DNA of 64,000 nucleotides from Ancylomarina sp963977525. Lineage in GTDB: Bacteria > Bacteroidota > Bacteroidia > Bacteroidales > Marinifilaceae. Below the pieces are notes generated by a model that did no database searches, was not told the DNA's origin, and saw only the letters and a list, made by a program, of their open reading frames with translations. The stretch lies in the NCBI GenBank assembly GCA_963977525.1, contig CAXBPC010000011.1, positions 1 through 64,000 on the forward strand, in the 5' to 3' direction. The position numbers were made by a program, and so were the translations under genes. Of the stretch, positions 1 through 8,226 are shown piece after piece (position 1 is the stretch's first letter; every line of letters begins with the position of its first letter).

Positions 1-53
1 AAGATGATAAATTTTATTAATTATAATCTTTACACAAAATCTGAGACAGTATC

Positions 54-956
54 GTGGAATCGAATCAGGAAACTGCGAGAGTTTTAGTTGCAAACCAGAT
101 TATTTATGAGTCGGATATAGCGACTAAAGATTTAACAGGTGTTTTCAATAAGGACCTGACAGCCATAGTGGCATGTGCTGAAAAGATGGATCAGCCAACC
201 TCGTGGCTCGTACGTGAGAAAAGTGAAACGAAGCAGCAATTGCTTGCTAAACTTCATCCATTCTCGGTTATTTTGGTGCGTTTTGCCAATAGTAAAGACG
301 ATGAGAAGATTCTCGATGAGGTGAAAATGACCAAGGGAAGGCTAAAGTTAATGAATGAAACAAACCTTCTGATTTATACCAATAAGTGTATAGAAATTGC
401 ACGAGCGAACTTGACAGAATTGGCTAATTTCTCGATTACAGATGAGACGATTACAGCATTGGATACCGATTCAAAAGCTTTTCAGCAAAAGCGCTCCCAG
501 CGTTTACTTTTAATCGACGATAAGAAAGATGCCAAGAAAGAATTTGCGATGCTTAAAAAGCGTATCAACCTTTTGCTAAGGGATGAACTCGACTGGAGTA
601 TTGAAAGCTATAGAGAGGCTCAGCCCGATTTTGTGAACCATTACTTTGCGGCAAGACAAACAGCCAAATCGCCACACCGTTCGTACGATGTATTGGGTTA
701 CCTGACTGATGCCGTTACAGGTGAGTCTATCTCATTGGGAAGTGTATCGGTTGAAGGACTCGACCTAAGTGTGAAGATTACCGTGAATGGTACGTTTAGG
801 TTTAAATCTTTCCCAGAGGGAGAGTACCGACTAAAGATTGAGAATATGAATTATAAAACGCTTTACATACCCATAAGGCGATATGCATCGGAGCGAAGCA
901 AGCTACACCTAAAAATGGTAGCAATGCCTTTAGAAGAGTTAGAACCCGCTATATAG
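54..956 (+). CDS. Conserved hypothetical protein with C-terminal carboxypeptidase-regulatory-like domain
   Basis: The product is about 300 aa. No signal peptide or membrane segment is visible. Residues 1-200 are helical and charged. The last ~85 residues (from about VLGYLTDAVTGESI) look like a beta-sandwich of the carboxypeptidase-regulatory type, with the usual pattern of novel trait, G-x-F-x-F and PEGEYRLKIE. The protein at 26139-27113 on the minus strand is a clear paralogue: both share YRE..P.FVNHYFAAR, the D-V-L-x-Y-x-T-D run and the PIRRYA block. The start is a GTG just after an in-frame stop; no ATG lies upstream. A strong terminator follows about 100 bases downstream. The function is unknown; a structural or adhesion-related role would be a guess. 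Confidence 0.75.
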   Translation: MESNQETARVLVANQIIYESDIATKDLTGVFNKDLTAIVACAEKMDQPTSWLVREKSETKQQLLAKLHPFSVILVRFANSKDDEKILDEVKMTKGRLKLMNETNLLIYTNKCIEIARANLTELANFSITDETITALDTDSKAFQQKRSQRLLLIDDKKDAKKEFAMLKKRINLLLRDELDWSIESYREAQPDFVNHYFAARQTAKSPHRSYDVLGYLTDAVTGESISLGSVSVEGLDLSVKITVNGTFRFKSFPEGEYRLKIENMNYKTLYIPIRRYASERSKLHLKMVAMPLEELEPAI

Positions 957-1059
957 AGGGTAGTTGTATTGAGTAAGCCATGCAGAGTGGCCGACTCGAA
1001 GATAAAGCTTGTGCGTAATTAAAGTTTCGCGGTTGAATACCTTTTTTACGGACAAGCCT

Positions 1060-1091
1060 AAGCTGTGGTTTGAGAGCCACAGCTTTTTTTT
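1060..1091 (+). terminator. Intrinsic terminator after the first gene
   Basis: AAGCTGTGG pairs with CCACAGCTT around an 8-base loop, and a run of eight T follows. It closes transcription of the gene ending at 956. Confidence 0.85.
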
Positions 1092-1105
1092 ATGTTTTTA
1101 CAAGT

Positions 1106-1212
1106 CTCCCCTTGAGGGGAGATACAGAGAGGTGTTTGCATTAGAGTTGACAAGTGACAAAAAAACACTTCCCTTATTCCGAAGGCTTTCGGGACCCTCT
1201 CAAGAGGGGAGC
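1106..1212. repeat. REP-like intergenic palindromic element
   Basis: The palindrome CTCCCCTTGAGGGGAG at 1106-1121 is followed by GATACAGAGAGGTG. At 1193-1212 comes CCCTCTCAAGAGGGGAGC, a second palindrome of related sequence. Paired palindromes of this kind are common between genes in Bacteroidota. A reading frame of 80 codons spans it but has no protein-like character. Confidence 0.55.
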
Positions 1213-1283
1213 TTTAAAAAAGAACAAAGGTTCCTGAGCGGAATACTTTAGTTACATAAAAGAAGAAGTTATAAAGAAGTGTT

Positions 1284-1394
1284 CTATTTAATAAAGCTAA
1301 CTGATTTTAGGTTCGTAGTTTATACTGTTAATATATTTATTTTCATAAATTTAGGTTTTAATCCCCAATAAAACTTAGCAAGACCGTTACCCAC
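1284..1394 (+). other. Degenerate attC-like site at the left edge of cassette array I
   Basis: The right half is canonical: AAACTTAGC at 1371-1379, spacer AAGACC, then GTTACCCAC at 1386-1394. The left half is worn: TTTAATAAAGCTAACTG replaces the expected TAACAAAAGCTAAATTT, with AAT where AAC is needed. The GTT at 1386 opens the first cassette, whose tag is repeated as GTGGGCAAC at 2078-2086 (8 of 9 complementary). It could be a decayed attC or the landing site that begins the array. No integrase gene adjoins it. Confidence 0.5.
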
Positions 1395-1446
1395 AATATT
1401 GGATGAAATTTTAAAATAATAAAACCGTCAAATAAATTTTAACAAA

Positions 1447-2055
1447 ATGAGAAAGATTCTTTTAATTATTTCGGTTACAATTTTTACTCTAACAGTTAAG
1501 GCTCAAAAGAAAATTATTTTTGGAGTTAAAGGTGGAATTAATATTACTAATATGACTTCAGATTATTTTGTAGAAAATAATAGCAAAACAGGATTTCATA
1601 TCGGAATAGTTACAGAAATTCCATTTGGAGATAAGTTCTCGCTACAATCTGAAATTTTATATTCAACACATAATGCTGAGGGTAAGGTAATTCTTGATGG
1701 TGTTCCATATCCCGGAGCACCTGCAGTTCCACCTTTTTCTGAGGAATATGAACTTAATTACATACAAGTTCCTGTTTTAGCAAAAATATACTTAGTTAAA
1801 AATCTCTCATTAGAAATAGGACCTTCATTTAATTTCTTGATAGATGATAAAGAAATTTTTGGCTCTTCCACAAGAACTGATGTCGGGAAAAATTTTGAGT
1901 TTAGCGGAGTTTTAGGACTTTCATATAAGATAAAAGGTGGAATATTTGGAAGTTTAAGATATGTAAATGGTTTTTCAGTTGCTTTAGACAGAGATAATTA
2001 TGATGAAGATGCTAAAAATATCGGATTTCAACTTGGAATAGGATTTATGTTCTAG
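1447..2055 (+). CDS. Porin-family outer-membrane beta-barrel protein (cassette 1)
   Basis: The product is 202 aa. A Sec signal peptide is present, with a hydrophobic stretch ending in VKAQ near residue 19. The rest has the alternating pattern of an 8-stranded outer-membrane beta-barrel (PorT/OmpW-like family): FGVKGGINITN at the mature N-terminus, FSLQSEILYS, LNYIQVPVLAKIYL, LSLEIGPSFNFLI, and a C-terminal IGFQLGIGFMF ending in Phe, typical for BAM insertion. It sits alone in a unit bounded by GTTACCCAC (1386) and GTGGGCAAC (2086). The short leader and flanking palindromes fit a gene cassette. The exact role is not recognisable. Confidence 0.8.
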   Translation: MRKILLIISVTIFTLTVKAQKKIIFGVKGGINITNMTSDYFVENNSKTGFHIGIVTEIPFGDKFSLQSEILYSTHNAEGKVILDGVPYPGAPAVPPFSEEYELNYIQVPVLAKIYLVKNLSLEIGPSFNFLIDDKEIFGSSTRTDVGKNFEFSGVLGLSYKIKGGIFGSLRYVNGFSVALDRDNYDEDAKNIGFQLGIGFMF

Positions 2056-2077
2056 GAAAATTAAGGATAAAAATACA

Positions 2078-2238
2078 GTGGGCAACAAAAGCTAAATTTC
2101 ATGCGCGGTGGCGAGTCGCTTGAGAGTTAGTTCAAATAATAAACACCAGCAAGCCAATTAAAGGGTTTGCTTAAAATTATAAATTTAATCGGCTTGCTTA
2201 CTTGGCGGTTTACTCACTTCGTTTCGTGATCTCCCTTT
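2078..2238 (+). other. attC-like recombination site 1, right arm deleted
   Basis: The left half is intact: GTGGGCAAC, AAAAGCTAAATTTCATG, the CCAGCAAGCC/GGCTTGCT inner arms, and the loop insert also seen at 11934 and 39955. Homology stops after CTCCCTTT at 2238. The expected closing block (ATCGCCC...AACTTAGCAAGACCGTTA) is missing, so cassettes 1 and 2 are probably fused and no longer separately mobile. Confidence 0.65.
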
Positions 2239-2255
2239 ACATACATTAAAAAAAA

Positions 2256-3131
2256 ATGAGAATATCATTAGCAACATTATTTATTTCTATCCTTATTTTA
2301 GGTTGCCAATCAAACTTGTCAACTGAAAAAAAGAGAACGAATTTATGCGTAAATCCTACGGACTTTTTTGAAAGCAGAATAGGTGAGAGACCGAAAATAT
2401 TAGCTCTTGGGACATTTCATTTTGATTATCCAGGATTGGACTTTCATAAAATTGATGACAATAAGAAAATCGATATTCTATCCTTAGAAAGACAAACAGA
2501 ACTAAAAGAGCTTTTAGGTTACATTAAACGTTTTAAGCCTACTAAGATTGGTATTGAAGCAACAGACGATTGGGGTGCAACAGAAAGACTAAAGAAATAT
2601 TCAAAAGGGGAAATTGCACTTAAACGTAGTGAAAGATATCAAATAGGAATCCGATTAGCTTCGGAATTAAATTTAGACACTATTTATAGTTTAGACGCTT
2701 CACATTTTGCTCAAGATTTATACAAGAGAGATTCAATATTTTCGAATGAACTATGGAAAGATTTTGACTGGAATGGAGACGACCCTATTGGAAAGTACTA
2801 TAATGAATGGTCAAGTTTGAATGATAGTCTTATTTTTGAAAAGCCTCTTCTTGATTATTTTAAATATTTGAATTCTAAGGAAGTTCATAGTTGTAATTAT
2901 GGGTCGTATTTAATAGGTGGATTTAAATTAGATGACCATCGAGGTGCAGATATCTTATCAACTTTTTGGTACAATCGCAATTTGAGAATTTTTAGAAAAA
3001 TTCAACAATTAGATCTACAACCAAGTGATCGATTATTAATCATTTTTGGGAATGCTCATGTAGCAGTATTACGCCAATTAATTGAATGTTCACCTGAATT
3101 TGAATTTATAGAATTTGATAATTTAAAATAA
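2256..3131 (+). CDS. DUF5694-like lipoprotein (cassette 2)
   Basis: The product is 291 aa. A lipoprotein signal is visible (LFISILILGCQS, lipobox Cys near residue 17). The body starts with PKILALGTFHFDYPG, carries an F-x-P-T-K-I-G-I-E-A-T segment, and ends with LLIIFGNAHVAVLRQLIE. The G-T-x-H-F, I-x-x-E and G-x-x-H-x elements match the DUF5694 group, which has a TraB/PrgY/ChaN-like fold. Activity is unproven in that group; a metal-dependent hydrolase is a possibility. The gene at 7087 belongs to the same family. Its left boundary was lost in the deletion at 2238; its right tag is GTGTGGTAAC at 3136-3145. Confidence 0.7.
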   Translation: MRISLATLFISILILGCQSNLSTEKKRTNLCVNPTDFFESRIGERPKILALGTFHFDYPGLDFHKIDDNKKIDILSLERQTELKELLGYIKRFKPTKIGIEATDDWGATERLKKYSKGEIALKRSERYQIGIRLASELNLDTIYSLDASHFAQDLYKRDSIFSNELWKDFDWNGDDPIGKYYNEWSSLNDSLIFEKPLLDYFKYLNSKEVHSCNYGSYLIGGFKLDDHRGADILSTFWYNRNLRIFRKIQQLDLQPSDRLLIIFGNAHVAVLRQLIECSPEFEFIEFDNLK

Positions 3132-3135
3132 AAAC

Positions 3136-3328
3136 GTGTGGTAACAAAAGTTAAATTTCATGGTCGCTGATAAGTCGTTTGAAAGCTTAATACAATTAAG
3201 AAACACCAGCAAGCCAACTAAGTTGGTTTGTTCAAAATATAAACAAATTTACTAGGCTTGCTTAATTGGCGCATTGATAAGATTACTCTTTTAAATCGCC
3301 CACGCAACTTAGAAAGACCGTTGTGGCG
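3136..3328 (+). other. attC-like recombination site 2
   Basis: Complete site: GTGTGGTAAC, then GTTAAATTTCATGGTCG, inner arms CCAGCAAGCC and GGCTTGCT, then AATCGCCCACGCAACTTAG, AAAGACC and GTTGTGGCG. The left L-type block is complementary to the right one with a few mismatches. GTTGTGGCG (3320-3328) opens cassette 3. Confidence 0.75.
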
Positions 3329-3346
3329 CATTGAAAATAGACAAAC

Positions 3347-3880
3347 ATGAAGCAGTTGATATTATTAATTTTTGGTTTTGTATTATCTATAAATTTGATT
3401 GCACAGGAATCAGAATCGTTACTAGTTTCTAAAATTGACAAGATTGCAAATGATATTGACAATAATTCAAAATATCAAAGACTGCACGAAGATGGAGAAT
3501 TAACGAAAAAGAAATTGCTGTTTTTTGAAAAACACGTTGGAGGCTTTTATTCTAATGTCGTTTATTCTGACTCTTTGATTTTATCAACGGAAAATGAATT
3601 CTTTTACACAAAGCAAAGTAGAACAAAGAATGAGAAATTTTATTTCAGAGGACACAGACTGATTAAATACACTGAAAAAGTGTTTGTAAATAGCATTCTT
3701 CAACGCAGTATTGTTGCATATTTTGACAACGAGCGATTAGTCAAAGTTGAGAAAGAAATACACGACAAATTCTTATTTGACTTAGAGAAACAAAAAACAA
3801 TAATAGAAAAATCAAAGAGCGAAATATCTCTGAGACAAATGACAACTTGTGAATGGAAGCGATTATTTGGGAATAATTAA
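3347..3880 (+). CDS. Small secreted protein of unknown function (cassette 3)
   Basis: The product is 177 aa. A Sec signal peptide ends near SINLIAQ (residue ~20). The mature part is charged, with short beta-like runs (KFYFRGHRLIKYTEKVFVN, IVAYFDNERLVKVEKEI) and a C-terminal Cys. No family is recognised. The unit boundaries are the exact 9-base complements GTTGTGGCG (3320) and CGCCACAAC (3898), with only 18 bases between each and the coding sequence, which is a tight cassette. Confidence 0.7.
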   Translation: MKQLILLIFGFVLSINLIAQESESLLVSKIDKIANDIDNNSKYQRLHEDGELTKKKLLFFEKHVGGFYSNVVYSDSLILSTENEFFYTKQSRTKNEKFYFRGHRLIKYTEKVFVNSILQRSIVAYFDNERLVKVEKEIHDKFLFDLEKQKTIIEKSKSEISLRQMTTCEWKRLFGNN

Positions 3881-3897
3881 AAAAACAGCAACAACGA

Positions 3898-4086
3898 CGC
3901 CACAACAAAAGCTAAATTTCATGGGCGGTGATTAGCGGTTCGAAAGTTTAGTACAATTAAGAAACACCAGCAAGCCAATTAAATGGGTTTGCTAAAAATA
4001 TAAATAAATTTAATCGGCTTACTTCTTAGCGCATTGATAAGGCAATTACTTTAAATCGCCCAAGAAACTTAGCAAGACCGTTAGGT
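3898..4086 (+). other. attC-like recombination site 3
   Basis: Complete site: CGCCACAAC, AAAAGCTAAATTTCATGGGCG on the left and AATCGCCCAAGAAACTTAGC on the right, spacer AAGACC, and GTTAGGT. GCTAAATTTCATGGGCG pairs with CGCCCAAGAAACTTAGC at 15 of 17 positions. Confidence 0.8.
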
Positions 4087-4111
4087 CTAAAGCTAAAACA
4101 GACAAAAAGTG

Positions 4112-4561
4112 ATGAAGCAAACATTAATATTTTCAATTTTTATCTTATTTGTTTTTAACGTTCATGGACAATCAAAAACGATAACGGGAACTGTTATTAA
4201 TGAAGAATTAGAATTAATTCCGTATGTGTCAATATTTAGTCTGGATACTGTTGAAATCGCTAAAACTAACATTGACGGAGAATTTAATATTTCCATTTTA
4301 GAAGAAACTAATCAGTTGATGTTTGGTTTTGTAGGAATGGAATGGTTGACAATTAAGTTTGTTGACAATTGTGACAATCTCGAAGTAATAATGATGTCTG
4401 AATGGATTTATGATTTTATATCACTCAGAAAGGCTGATAGACTTAGAAAGAAAAGATTCGATAAACTTCCTGAAGTTCGTAAAAAAGCATTTGAGCAAGG
4501 AATATTTAAATCTGACTCTCTAAACTATAGTCAGGAATTTGATTCCTATAGAGATGATTAG
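4112..4561 (+). CDS. Secreted CarboxypepD_reg-like domain protein (cassette 4)
   Basis: The product is 149 aa from the ATG at 4112; a GTG three bases upstream is less likely. A Sec signal ends near FNVHGQ (residue ~20). Residues ~22-90 form a carboxypeptidase-regulatory-like beta-sandwich (ITGTVINEELELIPYVSIF, TNIDGEFNISI), the domain that begins many TonB-dependent receptors. Here it stands alone, followed by a charged C-terminus rich in Arg and Lys. A truncated receptor or a free-standing surface domain are both possible. Unit tags are GTTAGGT (4080) and ACCTAAC (4585). Confidence 0.7.
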   Translation: MKQTLIFSIFILFVFNVHGQSKTITGTVINEELELIPYVSIFSLDTVEIAKTNIDGEFNISILEETNQLMFGFVGMEWLTIKFVDNCDNLEVIMMSEWIYDFISLRKADRLRKKRFDKLPEVRKKAFEQGIFKSDSLNYSQEFDSYRDD

Positions 4562-4584
4562 ATCAGAAACTTATATCGCTCAAC

Positions 4585-4775
4585 ACCTAACAAAAGCTAA
4601 ATTTCATGGGCGCTGATGAGTAGTTTGAAAGTTAAGTGCAATTAATAAACACCAGCAAGCCGATTAAATAGGGTTTGTTAAAAATATAAACAAATTTACT
4701 TGGCTTGCTTATTTGGCGCATTGATAAGATAACTGTTTTAATCGCCCAAGAAACTTAGCAAGACCGTTATGTGGC
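4585..4775 (+). other. attC-like recombination site 4
   Basis: Complete site of about 190 bp: ACCTAAC, AAAAGCTAAATTTCATGGGCG, inner arms CCAGCAAGCC/GGCTTGCT, ATCGCCCAAGAAACTTAGC, AAGACC, GTTATGTGGC. The last block opens cassette 5. Confidence 0.8.
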
Positions 4776-4943
4776 ATTTAACAACACACTATATTACATA
4801 GAGATTATTCCTCATTAGATTTATCGTCTGATATATAGTTTGTTAGTAAAGTGGCAGGTAAATGGCGGGTGTAAAACACTTGAAAAACTTTCAGGCTAAA
4901 ACATTAGGACCTAAAATTGTTGAATAATTTTAAAACGACAATT

Positions 4944-5795
4944 ATGAAACAACCAGAATTAGGAAAAAAAATTTCGGAGCTTAGAAAAGCAAAGGGATTA
5001 ACGCAAGAGGAGCTTGTGGAAAAATGCAATATTGGAGTAAGGACAATCCAAAGAATAGAAGCAGGAGAAGTAACACCAAGGTCATATACTATTAAAATTA
5101 TTCTTGATGCATTGGAATCTGATATTAATCTTGTATTTGATGATGAAAACAAATCAGATACTTTCACAAAATGGTTAAAACGTCTTTTTCTGATTGATAT
5201 TGATTTGAATGAGGCATCAGAGTTTTTTGTTAAGCAGTTAAATGTTGCGTGGATATTTGGATTAATTTACTTTGTTCTAGGCGTTCTAGAAGGAGCTTCT
5301 GATTACTTCATGTATGTCAAAGATGTGATGGTTTATAATAAAGTCCTCTTTGTGATTATGAAAATAACTGTGCTAATCACATTTGTTTATTTTCAGCGCG
5401 GATTTGTACTAATTGGCGGACTTTTTAAAAATTACCTACTCAAAATAACTTCGTACCTTCTTATTGTTAGCACTGTATTAATTATTGGATATGAAATCGG
5501 CTCTGCCTTCTACAACTCAATTGAGAAAGAGTATGTTATGGGAGGAGCTGCCTTAACTTTTGGAAGTATTTGTATTGTGCATGGCATAGCATTAACCCGA
5601 CTTAAAAATTTAGTTGGTAGCATAGCTAATTATGCTGGAGTTTTTGAAATAATTTCTGGATGCTTTTTAATAACTGTAATATTTTCATTTGTTGGCTTCC
5701 TACTTTTACTTCCAGTTGAATTATTTCAAATATTTACACTTTACAAAGTGGTGGAAATAATTCAAGCTAAACAAAAAAAAATACATATAGCATAA
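4944..5795 (+). CDS. XRE-family transcriptional regulator with C-terminal membrane domain (cassette 5, first gene)
   Basis: The product is 283 aa from the ATG at 4944. Residues ~6-60 are an XRE/Cro helix-turn-helix (ISELRKAKGLTQEELVEKCN, VRTIQRIEAGEVTPR). A short linker follows, then five or six hydrophobic segments from about residue 85 to the end, so the DNA-binding domain is probably tethered to the inner membrane. The next gene starts 28 bases downstream inside the same tag-bounded unit, making this a two-gene cassette. It may control the hydrolase gene next to it or sense something at the membrane. The 168-base leader is long for a cassette and could carry a promoter. Confidence 0.8.
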   Translation: MKQPELGKKISELRKAKGLTQEELVEKCNIGVRTIQRIEAGEVTPRSYTIKIILDALESDINLVFDDENKSDTFTKWLKRLFLIDIDLNEASEFFVKQLNVAWIFGLIYFVLGVLEGASDYFMYVKDVMVYNKVLFVIMKITVLITFVYFQRGFVLIGGLFKNYLLKITSYLLIVSTVLIIGYEIGSAFYNSIEKEYVMGGAALTFGSICIVHGIALTRLKNLVGSIANYAGVFEIISGCFLITVIFSFVGFLLLLPVELFQIFTLYKVVEIIQAKQKKIHIA

Positions 5796-5823
5796 AACAG
5801 CTTCAAACAATAAAACTAAAAAA

Positions 5824-6936
5824 ATGAAAAATATAATTCTTTCAATAATCATATTAATTGGATTAAATATTGATAGTTATTCTCAATGTTCATGTCTTAC
5901 TCTTCATACTTCCAATCAGATTGTATTTGGGCGTAATCACGATTATCCCAATCCCTATGGTGTAATTGTATTTAATCCTAAAAATCAACTTAAAGTTGGA
6001 GTTCCTTTACCGGGAGAGCATATTGTAGGTTGGAAAGCAATATATTCAAGTGTTACAATTAGTTCAGTTGGAGTAGGTTTCGCTAATTCTGGAATGAATG
6101 AAAAAGGACTAGCTATGGGGCATATGGGACTTAACGAAAGTGTTTATCCAAAAAAGGATGATAGACCTATTGTTGTGCCATCGCAATGGATACAATATAT
6201 GTTGGATAAATGTGCAAATACAAATGAGGTTATTCTGGAAGCAAAAAAAATAAGAATTACTGATAAAATTGGAGGCGGAGAACACTTTTATATTTGTGAC
6301 AAAGATGGTAATGTTGCAATTATTGAGTTTCTGAAAGGTCAAATGCTTGTATATACAAACAAAGATATGCCATATATGCTACTTTGTAATGATACGTATG
6401 AAAAGTCAATGAATGATATAAAAAATTACAAAGGATTAGGTGGAGATAGAAATGTTTTGGATAGAGTTTCAATTTTGAATGAGAATGCTATTCCTGATGT
6501 TATGGCGATAGGTTGCACTAAAATCAACCAATTTTATAAAAAGGAAAGTGAAAATATAGTACCGGAAGCGTTCGATATACATTATGCCATGAGATGCCCT
6601 GGCAACTCTAATGCTCCACAATTTGAAAATGCTGAAACCCAATACACAACCGTGTTTGATATTACAAATTTAAAATTATATTTCAGAACAAAATTAAATC
6701 CATCTATCCGTGAAATTAATTTCAAAGATTTTGAAGATAATTGTTCGACCAAGGCAAAACTTTTAGATCTACAAACTCTTTCAGAAGGAATAGTAAATGA
6801 ATCATTTGTCGATTATTCAATGCAAGAAAACGCTAAATGTATTTATAAATTTTATGAAAATGAGGTCAGAAAAATGCCTAAAGAAGAAATGGAATTTATG
6901 AGTTTTTATCCTGAGATGTTTCAATGTGGAAAATAA
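5824..6936 (+). CDS. Choloylglycine hydrolase / C45-like Ntn-hydrolase, exported (cassette 5, second gene)
   Basis: The product is 370 aa. A signal peptide precedes SYSQCSC. In Ntn-hydrolases the nucleophile is the Cys exposed by processing, here Cys22 or Cys24. FGRNHDYP follows, matching the conserved RN-x-D block of penicillin V acylase, bile salt hydrolase and C45 enzymes. Further blocks are GFANSGMNEKGLAMG and LLCNDTYE. The family cleaves linear amide bonds; the substrate here is unknown. It shares a cassette with the membrane-linked regulator upstream. The right tag GCCACATAAC (6939) complements GTTATGTGGC (4766) at all 10 bases. Confidence 0.75.
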   Translation: MKNIILSIIILIGLNIDSYSQCSCLTLHTSNQIVFGRNHDYPNPYGVIVFNPKNQLKVGVPLPGEHIVGWKAIYSSVTISSVGVGFANSGMNEKGLAMGHMGLNESVYPKKDDRPIVVPSQWIQYMLDKCANTNEVILEAKKIRITDKIGGGEHFYICDKDGNVAIIEFLKGQMLVYTNKDMPYMLLCNDTYEKSMNDIKNYKGLGGDRNVLDRVSILNENAIPDVMAIGCTKINQFYKKESENIVPEAFDIHYAMRCPGNSNAPQFENAETQYTTVFDITNLKLYFRTKLNPSIREINFKDFEDNCSTKAKLLDLQTLSEGIVNESFVDYSMQENAKCIYKFYENEVRKMPKEEMEFMSFYPEMFQCGK

Positions 6937-6938
6937 AC

Positions 6939-7074
6939 GCCACATAACAATATATAAAAATAATAGCCGGTTAAGTAGTAAATTCAAAGGTTGTAGCCCG
7001 CTTCAACTTATGTGTAATTTGATAGAAAAGTGCCACGCAATCGGCTACTATTCTTATACTAACCGTTAGCAACA
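6939..7074 (+). other. attC-like recombination site 5, different sequence class
   Basis: Sequence unlike the main repeat but the same plan: GCCACATAAC, then TATAAAAATAATAGCCGG on the left and CGGCTACTATTCTTATA on the right (2 mismatches), spacer, and GTTAGCAACA. A fold that is kept while sequence changes is expected for integron attC sites, which are recognised as folded single strands. Confidence 0.75.
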
Positions 7075-7086
7075 ATTAAAAAATAA

Positions 7087-7917
7087 ATGAAGAAAATCAC
7101 AATTGCATTACTAACATTAACAACAGTTTTTTCTTGTAGAACAGAGAAAAAAATAGAGAATACCACTGAAATTATTGTTATTGGAACTCAACACAAAGCT
7201 GTACCCAATTTTAATTCGAAGACTCTTTTCATCATATTAGAAAATGTGAAACCTGATTTTATATTACATGAACGAGACTCCTCAGCTTTTAATTCAGAGT
7301 TTAAATTTATAGAAACTCCTACAGAAAATGAAGGAATGGCTTCTTCAAAATACATCAAAAAATATCCAACTACACAATTAAGGCCATACGAGTTTGAAAA
7401 TAGAAATCAATATAGAATAGATAAAGGAATGCGACCAACTGATGGATTAACACTAAGATTAGTTGATAGTTTGTATAAAGTTGATCTATTAACAACATCA
7501 GAAGCTGAAATTTTCAAAACTTACAAAGATGCTTTAGAGCCTTTAAAAATAATAGCTACAAAAAGTGCAGAAGCTTGGAATAACTCTACAGCAGATAGTT
7601 TATGTGAAAATCGCCAGCTTTATCAATATCAAATGGTTCCTAAAATCACTAATACACGAGAGGAATTTGCCAATAGATTTTTAACAAAACCGAATGGCGA
7701 AAAAATTAGTTACAGGGATGGATATCAACTTTGGGCTGATTTTTGGGATTTAAGAAACCAAACGATGGCAAAAAATATAATGACGATTGCTGAACAAAAC
7801 AAAGGAAAAAAAATAGTTGTATTATGTGGATTTATGCATAGGTATTATATTTTAAAGGAACTGGAAAGACTGACAATAGGCAAAGATATTATCCTAAAAG
7901 AATTTTACGACAAATAA
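7087..7917 (+). CDS. DUF5694-like lipoprotein (cassette 6)
   Basis: The product is 276 aa. The lipoprotein signal is LTLTTVFSCRTE (Cys near residue 17). IIVIGTQHKAVPNF, then VKPDFILHERD, and the closing VVLCGFMHRYYILKEL match the family features of the gene at 2256: G-T-x-H near the start, an acidic residue after the second strand, G-x-x-H near the end. The overall fold is probably TraB/ChaN-like; activity is unknown. Two distantly related members in one array suggest repeated recruitment of the family. The tags GTTAGCAACA (7065) and TGTTGCTAAC (7922) are 10 of 10 complementary. Confidence 0.7.
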   Translation: MKKITIALLTLTTVFSCRTEKKIENTTEIIVIGTQHKAVPNFNSKTLFIILENVKPDFILHERDSSAFNSEFKFIETPTENEGMASSKYIKKYPTTQLRPYEFENRNQYRIDKGMRPTDGLTLRLVDSLYKVDLLTTSEAEIFKTYKDALEPLKIIATKSAEAWNNSTADSLCENRQLYQYQMVPKITNTREEFANRFLTKPNGEKISYRDGYQLWADFWDLRNQTMAKNIMTIAEQNKGKKIVVLCGFMHRYYILKELERLTIGKDIILKEFYDK

Positions 7918-7921
7918 AAAC

Positions 7922-8092
7922 TGTTGCTAACATTAGCTAAATATGCATAGGGTTTCTGTGGGTTATCTAAGTTTGGTGTGGTTTTAATAAGTCCGCCATA
8001 AGTGTTAATATTGAAAGGCAATGGCTCAGTGTTGGGTGTAAACTATTTAGTAATTTAATCCACTACGCATTTTAGCCAGACCGTTGTGTGTA
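7922..8092 (+). other. attC-like recombination site 6, third sequence class
   Basis: TGTTGCTAAC, then GCTAAATATGCATAG on the left against CTACGCATTTTAGC on the right: complementary except for one extra T on the left and one mismatch. Spacer CAGACC and GTTGTGTGTA follow. An unpaired extra base in one arm recalls the extrahelical bases that set strand choice in attC sites. Confidence 0.75.
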
Positions 8093-8226
8093 ATTATAAC
8101 TAGGATTAAAAGATGGTGTTTGGAGCCCAATGGTATTAAAATTGATGAATATAAAGTTTGTTTTACGTTAAATTAAAAACACAAAGAAATGTTGGTTGCA
8201 CATAATAAATATTTGGAGGTCGTCAC

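Noticed and set aside
1009..1251. 80-codon frame across the REP-like element
   Set aside because: It runs through a terminator and palindromes and has no protein-like composition.
4831..4842. TATATAGTTTG as a -7 promoter box for the XRE gene
   Set aside because: Spacing inside the box does not match TAnnTTTG and no -33 box was seen.
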